Shown piece by piece: positions 57,225-64,000 of a stretch of DNA of 64,000 nucleotides. The stretch comes from Euphorbia lathyris (taxonomy: Eukaryota; Streptophyta; Magnoliopsida; Malpighiales; Euphorbiaceae). The stretch covers positions 75,874,610-75,938,609 of the forward strand of contig NC_088917.1 in NCBI RefSeq assembly GCF_963576675.1. The letters are read 5' to 3'. Below the pieces are notes generated by a model that saw only the letters and a list, made by a program, of their open reading frames with translations, was not told where the DNA came from and did no database searches. The position numbers and the translations under genes were made by a program. Each line of letters starts with the position of its first letter. Positions within the stretch are counted from its first letter, which is position 1.

Positions 57225-59274
57225 TGATGCGCCCCCAAGCTGACGCTCGAAATCTCACTAAGGGATAAGTATACCTCGTCGTTATCAAGTAATAAATCAG
57301 GACAAGTCCATGTATCGAATTCACTGGATTTATATTGCAAGTATCAAACTACTAGGTTTCTAATGTTATCTGAGGGTTTGAGATTTGATTTGTTTAAGTT
57401 AAACCTACTCCTATCTAAGTTAAATCTACTCATAAGTGATCTTTAGCAATGTAATTTAACATGGAATGGGATGGAGCGATACGATAATATTGATTCCAGC
57501 CTAATCTAACATTCAATTGTTAACCTAATTTGAGTCACTTAAGCCTAAGGCGATTAAATCAACTTATTCTTCTAAGGTTCCTAATTCGTTATTCCTTTGT
57601 GATAACATTGTGATATTATCCCAAGGATCAAAAAGGATATTCACCAAGGACCTACCACAAGAGACCCGCGGGCGAACCTATGAGGCGAATCTCCATGAAC
57701 CCTCGATTCGCCATTAGAAACGGATGGGCCGCCCCGGCAGTAAAGGCCATTAATGAGCTATCAATTAGCTAACCGTCAGCTTAAAGGTAACCAGTAACCG
57801 CCAGCTTAAGGGTAACCAGTAACCGCCATTAATGGGACATTAATGGAGACTTTCTAGTTACTGCAAGTTACAACTTCATGACTATATATATAGCCTATAC
57901 ATCATGCTATCAAGGTACACATTCATTCACCCTTTGTCAATTCAGTTTGCTCTCTTGTTCTTCCTTACTGACTTTGGCATCAGAGCTTCCCCCCGTCTAA
58001 CCCAACGACGCCCCCCACAGGGACGAAAGTTGATCAGAATTTCTCTACTTGTTATCACTTTGTAAGGCCGAAACTAGCTCCAGGATTCAGCAACTTGGGT
58101 CTTATCAACTATAAGATTGTCAATCCTATAGGTCTCTGATTAGGGTTAATCAGATTCAACTCGCAATATGTACCTAGACGATATTTGGATATTTGAATGA
58201 GTTAACCCAAAAAGGCAAAGTATAAACAGAAGAGAGATAACAATCAATTGGAGAAATTAATATTTGAATTAATATTAAAGATGAAAATATTGTTTGCCAC
58301 GGAGATACAATTAGCCTAGGATTCATAGAAAAGATCAAAGGCAAATAGATATAAAAGAGAAGAAATCCCTTTCAGGGAACCTGTCAACCAATGCAGTCAT
58401 CTTTCTATGACTTGAAGGATGGTCGACCATGAATAATCCCTTGGAGCGCGAAGATTGATGTTCTTCAATGGCGGACGGAGGAGGAAGAGGGATTCTTCAA
58501 GGTAGGGTTAGGCTAATTTTTACGCAAAGCTAAAGATCTTCTAAAAACTAAAACTAAAAACTAAAAACTAAAAATTGATTACAAAACTGATTCTCTACAA
58601 ACTGACTAACTGATTATTTCTAACTAATGGAACTATTTATAACGAAAAACTAAAAGCTATTCTAATGAAACACTAATTAATTAAAAGCTATTCTAATTGA
58701 GAAACTAACTCTTCAAACATTATCTAATAAAAACTAATTAATCTATGGGGATGGAAAATCTAATTATTTAAATATAAAAAGCTTAAAGATAATCCCTAAA
58801 AATCTGCCAAAATATTCTGTAAGATTTTTATTTGAATTTGAACTCTTGAGTAGGTTCAATGAATCTGGTTAGAAAAGTATCATGATTCTGATCCTTAAAA
58901 ATCTCCACTTTTATCTCTAAAAATCTGCACATGATCTCATAAAATATTATTTAGATAATTCACCCAAAATTAATTAATTATCTTACCAAAAATCCTTTTT
59001 AATTATCAAGTCAAATTTGATTTATTTTTTGTAGGTTAATTTCTTAATTTTTAGTATAGATAAATGTTAAAATAACATATAGAGATTGATTCATTAAAAG
59101 TGACAAAATATTTGATAAAATTTAGGAATATTTAATAAAATGCTAAAAAGGTAATTCAAAACCTAAAATTGATAAACAAGAATAAATTGCTATTAAAATA
59201 AATAAAAAGATAATATAAATACAAAACAATTCCTAAAATCATACTAAAATATAGGGGATTTTGACCCCCTATCA
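57225..59274 (-). mobile_element. Gypsy-type LTR with nested solo LTR, copy 2
   Basis: Equivalent to 19391-21440. The nested solo LTR is at 57600-58057 with its CTTTG duplications. Both insertions predate the segmental duplication. Confidence 0.8.
57600..58057 (+). mobile_element. Nested solo LTR, copy 2
   Basis: Equivalent to 19766-20223: TGATAACA...TGTTATCA ends with flanking CTTTG. Confidence 0.88.
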
Positions 59275-59275
59275 T

Positions 59276-59984
59276 TGGGTCAATAGGGTGGAGAAGTTTC
59301 AAGTTACTCAACGGTGTAAGGTTCCTTTCGCCATTGGGGCTTATCGGGATGAAGATATGTGTTATGTTGTAAAGATGGATGCTTGCAGCGTGCTATTAGG
59401 TATGCTATAGAAATTTGATTATGATGCCTCGCATGCGGGAAGGAGCAATACCTACACCATACATAAAGATTGAATCAAGTAAATCCTAACCCCTTTAAAG
59501 AGTTCGTCTATGGGAAAAAGGAAGGCAATCTTGAGTGATTGTCCAACTCCGTAGTTGAATATGAATGAGCGCGTCGATAAAATGGGAGAGGCATCACATC
59601 ATATTGACTTGGGTTCTGTGGATAATTTACTTAGCCTCTCATGATGAATTCGGATCCAAAGAGGAGAATGAGGTTGAAAATGGGGAAGTTGAGCAAATGT
59701 TCGAACGTGACAAGTATGTGTCTTTCAACGAGAAACCTGGAGGACTTCCACCTTTGGGGAAGATACCACATGATATAGCATGGGATCCCAGAGATAATAC
59801 ACATATTCTTACTCATGGGAACATGAGATTTGAGAAGGAGGATGTGCGGTACCTTATGACATCTCTCGAAAGAACTAATACTCCTAGCACATGCATGATG
59901 CAAAGGAATCAAGTCGCCTACTTGGTAAAATCTGAACTTATTCTTTTATGCTTTGTTGAAATATGTGTGTTGGGATCTTGTTGT
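59276..59984 (+). pseudogene. Decayed gypsy pol fragment, copy 2
   Basis: Equivalent to 21442-22150, with the same protease-tail and pre-RT motifs and the same stops. The three-copy repeat region follows at about 60014-60588. Confidence 0.6.
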
Positions 59985-60588
59985 GTTGGTTGAGGAAAAA
60001 TCTATCATATGGGGAGCCTATGATATGTAACCTTATGGTGAAAAGTGTGAGCTTCGTGGAGTATTTTATGAATGGGTCCCGGGTGATGTTGAGACAATGG
60101 GAGATATTCAAGAGTTGTCGATAGTGTCCAAGTTAGTGAAGTGGTAAATCTAGAAATCTCGGATTTTTAACTCAAGAATGAGGAACTAATCTCTATATTA
60201 ATCTCTATATTCTTAGGGTCATTATGAAGTGGGTTGACAAGTGCCATCGGGATATTCTATTTGATGTCAGCAATAGGCGAGTAAAGGTTGAGCATATCAT
60301 CCAGGTTGATGACGTAAGGTATAGAGAAATCTGGGATTATTCAACTCAAAGTCAATAAGTGCTAAAGGGATTGCTCGAAATTGGGTTGATATGTTTCACC
60401 AGGACATTCCATTTAAGGTTGGCTATGAGCGGAGAAAATTGGTGGCTAATCTTCAAGCTAAGGAAGTGAAGACCGAGAAGGTTTGGGGCTGGTCTGTTTG
60501 ACATACCGTGGGAATTTGGAAAGAGAATTCAAGATCTTGTTAGAGAGTGTTTTGACAAGCTTCATCGAGACATTTCATTTGATGTTGG

Positions 60589-63500
60589 TGTTGAAACACC
60601 TTTCCACATAATTTTGATTTGACAAAATTGTTTAAGTATAATTATAAACATATTCTAAACACACTAAGTTTAAATGCTTTGATTTATTCTACTAATGTGT
60701 TTGTTCAATGTTGAGTTAAAATTTTTTATAAGACATAAGGATTAAAAGGCACAAGCCCAATACGAAAGTCAAAGCCCAAGTCAAACAACTCAAGACAACT
60801 CGGCCCGCATTTATCAAAACGATGTCGCTGTGTGTAAAACGCAACTCAGCATGAGAAGGATCTAGAAGACCTTCAGGGAACAACTTCGGAATGAAGCTGC
60901 TGAGTTGATTCGACAAAGCGTACGAGACAGCAGCTGGCTAAGGAAAACTTCCAGACAAAGTATTTCTACTTTGGGTAAAGTTCAGACGACACAGTATGCT
61001 GTCTAGTTGACTTTACCATAAAAGGAGAGACATTCTGCGGAGCTGACCAAAAGCTGACCGAAGACAGAAGATACTCAAATCTGATTGGCCGAGAGCTCTG
61101 AGCAAGTCAGGATGACAACGACAGGAAGCCGTTTCCTTCCAACGGTTATTTCGAAATTTGAAATGACGGATGCCTCAAGACGTCTCTATAAATAGTGCCA
61201 TCAGAAGCTTCATTCTATTTTCTCCCAGGAAACCAAACAACTCAGATACTGCCTGAGGGGCTGTCCATCACTCGGCCTCCCCTATTCTTCGGGTCTAACT
61301 ATACCTTCTGGAAGAATAGGATGAAAAATTTCATTCAGGCTACAAATATGAGTGCCTGGCTATCTATAGTTCAAGGCCCATTTGTACCTGTCGAAGTTGT
61401 GGCTGGCCTAACAGTTGCAAAAGCTGAGGCCAAATGGACAGAGGATGATCTCAAGAAGCTTCAAAATCACGCTTCGACTATTAATATGCTTCACTGTGCG
61501 CTCGATGCTGCAGAATATAATAAAATCTCAGGTTGTGAGTCGGCGCAAGAGATCTGGAAGAAGCTGGAAGTCACCTACGAAGGAACAAATAAAGTAAAGG
61601 AGTCCAAGGTGAACCAGCAGATGAGACTGTACGAGCTGTTCGAGATGAACAATGATGAGGGCATATCTGACATGAATGCAAGGTTTACCAACATCATTAA
61701 TAAGCTCAAGAGACTTGGGAAAATCTTCACTGAGGAAGAACAAGTCAAAAAGATACTCAGGAGTCTTCCTAAAGACTGGCAAGCAAAGAAGACCGCTGTT
61801 GAGGAAGCTTAGGATTTAACCACCTTCAAATATGATGAACTCATCGGCTCGTTGCTGACCCATGAGATATCTATGAAAAACTTCGAGGTGAAGGAAAAAT
61901 CTGAAGACAAGAAGCAGAAGTCTCTTGTCATGAAAGCTGACTCCACTGACGGGAGCTCAACAGATGATGAGGAGATGGCTATGTTCACAAGGAAGGTGAA
62001 AAGGCTCTTCAGGAAGAATGACAAATATTCTAAGAAGCCATACAGAAAGTTTGATAAGTATAAAGCTGACTCCAACGACAGCAAATACAAGAAAGACAAC
62101 TCAAAGCCCATTACATGCTTTGAATGCCACCAAACTGGCCATATAAAGTCAAGCTGCCCCACGCTGAGGAAAGATAAGAAGAATAGCAAAAAGGCAATGG
62201 TGGCTACATGGAGCGACAGTGATGAGTCTTCATCAACAAAAGCTGAGGCCACCGAGTCAGCAAAGATATGCTTCATGGCTGACGAACTTGCTGAGCCATG
62301 CGTCTATGAGCATGCTGACCCCTACGTTGAATCTGACGATGAGGAGCAATCAAATGAGGTAAGCCTGAGATGTGCCGAGAAGTCAAAGATGTGGTATATC
62401 GACAGCGCATGCTCGAGGCATATGACTGGTGATGAAACTCAGTTCATCACGGTTGAGTATAAACGAGGAGGAAGTGTAAGTTTTGGAGACAACAAGAAGG
62501 GTAAGATAGTAGGGTCAGGAACCATTGGAGGTAATCCTACTATTGAATCTGTCTCCCTAGTCAACGGACTCAAATATAACTTACTCAGCGTAGCTCAGCT
62601 ATGTGACAATGGGAGAAAAGTTATATTTGATGCTACTGGATGTAAAATATACGAGGGTGAATCAAATGAGTTAATTTTAACTGCCCCTCGTATAGATAAT
62701 GTCTTTATGCTAGACTTAGAGAAAAAGTTTTCAAAAAATATATGCTTAGTATCAAAGGAAGAAAATTTCTGGCTATGGCACAGGAGACTTGGTCATGTAA
62801 GCATGGACCTCCTGGCCAAATTAGCAAGAAAGCAATTGGTTGAGGGACTGCCTGAACTTAAATTTGAAAAAGATCAATTATGCCACGCTTGCCAAGCTGG
62901 AAAACAAACCAAACAATCTTTTCATAGCAAAAACATTGTCTCAACTAAGCGTCCGTTAGAGTTACTACACTTGGATCTCTTCGGTCCAGTCCAGCCACTG
63001 AGTCTGGGTGGAAGAAGATTTTCCTTGGTCATTGTAGATGACTTCTCTCGGTACACTTGGGTCATCTTGCTGAGTAGCAAGGATGAGACCTTTGAGACAT
63101 TTTCAAATTTGGTTAGAAAAATTGAAAATGATAAAGACCTAAAATTGGCTCACATCCGAAGTGATAATGGTGGAGAATTCAAAAACCAAAAGTTTGTTGA
63201 ATTCTGTGAAGCCAGCGGCATTGACCACAATTTTTCTGCTCCTAGAACACCTCAACAAAATGGGGTTGTAGAAAGGAAGAACAGAACTCTGGTTGAAATA
63301 GCCAGGACAATGCTGGATGAGCATAGGCTTCCAAAGTATTTTTGGGGAGAGGCTGTTAACACAGCGTGCTATATTCTTAATAGGGCTCTAGTTAGACCTA
63401 TACTCAAAAAAAACCCCTATGAACTTTGGAAAGGACGAAAGCCCAATATTGGATACTTTCGTGCCTTTGGCTGTAAATGCTTTATTTTAAATACCAAAGA

Positions 63501-64000
63501 TAGCTTAGCAAAGTTTGATTCAAAAGCTGATGAGGCTATCTTTTTAGGCTACTCAACAAACAGCAAAGCATACAGAGTTTTTAATAAACGAACTCAAGTT
63601 TTAGAAGAGTCAGTACATGTTGAGTTCGACGAGACTAACCCTGCAGAAAGATACCAGCCGCTGACCGAGGATGATCCACGCTCAGTAACCGCTGACCAAG
63701 AACCAGCTACTGAGTCATTCACTAAAAGGCTGACCAAGAGTAAGAGTGAACCTAAGATTACTTTCACTGACCCATCTACTTCTGCAGAGATTGTTGAAAC
63801 ACAGACAGCACAAGACATAAATCTACCTAAAGAGATAAGGATTCCAAGAAGGCACTCAGAGAGTGCAATCCTTGATTCTGCTGGGAATACCCTGATGACA
63901 AGGAATCAACTCAGGAAGTACCTCAGCAATGTAGCCTTCGTCTCAGTACAGGAACCTAAGAACTTCGCTGATGCTGAGGAAGATGAATTCTGGATGTGCG
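60589..64000 (+). mobile_element. SIRE-like copia element, copy 2, cut by window end
   Basis: Starts TGTTGAAACACC at 60589 as in copy 1, with the same 5' LTR/gag deletion, so the deletion is older than the duplication. It runs through gag, protease, integrase and into the start of RT at the window end. Confidence 0.9.
61321..64000 (+). pseudogene. Copia Gag-Pol, copy 2, with premature stop in gag
   Basis: The first ATG is at 61321, equivalent to 23486. A C-to-T change turns the CAG codon of copy 1 into TAG at 61810-61812 (residue 206 counted from 61195), ending translation in Gag before the zinc knuckle. Beyond it the frame stays open to the window end with the same protease DSA motif and integrase D, D, E residues. 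Other replacements against copy 1 include Lys to Glu near 62378, Ile to Ser near 63563 and Gly to Arg near 63850. Confidence 0.88.

Larger units (their letters stand above)
47995..64000. repeat. Tandem segmental duplication, copy 2 (runs past window end)
   Basis: Collinear with 10151-26165. By eye the first 5 kb holds about 24 substitutions plus small indels (such as a 10-bp loss in an AATAATTC repeat near 49880), the next 7.5 kb about 12, and the copia part about 8 in 3.4 kb. If complete, copy 2 would end about 37.8 kb after 47995. Confidence 0.93.

Noticed and set aside
10150..64000. Duplication by unequal crossing-over between repeats
   Set aside because: The two edges share only 4 bp (AGCG), with unrelated sequence on either side.

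Overview
Plant nuclear DNA, almost certainly from an AT-rich, retrotransposon-dense eudicot. The evidence is intron-containing eukaryotic coding sequence, copia and gypsy LTR retrotransposons with plant-type primer-binding sites, a Helitron with A|T boundaries, hAT- and Mutator-type MITEs, and gene fragments resembling plant CAMTA and cationic amino acid transporter genes. Nothing prokaryotic or organellar was seen. The species cannot be named from the sequence. The only plausible intact host gene is a small secreted cysteine-rich peptide gene, present twice.

Layout. 1-6598: terminal-inverted-repeat (TIR) elements and MITEs in non-coding DNA, plus a decayed transporter fragment. 6599-10805: a 4.2-kb Helitron on the minus strand carrying a CAMTA-like fragment. 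10806-22754: a solo copia LTR (12417-13733), the cysteine-rich peptide gene (14122-15559), a 1-kb TIR element (16751-17756), a truncated gypsy-type element whose LTR contains another solo LTR, and a decayed gypsy pol fragment. 22755-31682: a SIRE-like copia element with a long gag-pol frame and a broken 3' ORF. 31683-47994: a very large Ogre/Tat-like element inserted in the copia 3' LTR. It has 2.9-kb LTRs but encodes only a small Gag-like protein, and is otherwise filled with repeats, including a 39-bp satellite array of about 42 units. 47995-64000: a second copy of the sequence starting at 10151, still matching at the window end.

The main structural event is therefore a direct tandem duplication with a unit of about 37.84 kb (10150-47994). 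The junction is sharp, shares 4 bp (AGCG), and joins the interior of the Ogre-like 3' LTR to the interior of the Helitron. The copies differ by well under 1% by eye, less than the roughly 1.6% between the two LTRs of the Ogre-like element. The order inferred is: copia insertion, 5' deletion in copia, Ogre-like insertion into the copia 3' LTR, then tandem duplication. A false assembly duplication of two haplotypes is the main alternative.

The least conventional signals are in the Ogre-like element: an array of short GGGCG/CGCCC palindromes upstream of its TATA box that has different unit numbers in the two LTRs; a TATA box between inverted repeats; repeated mini-hairpins; a phase-locked two-family satellite; and a Gag-like ORF without a recognisable capsid or pol.
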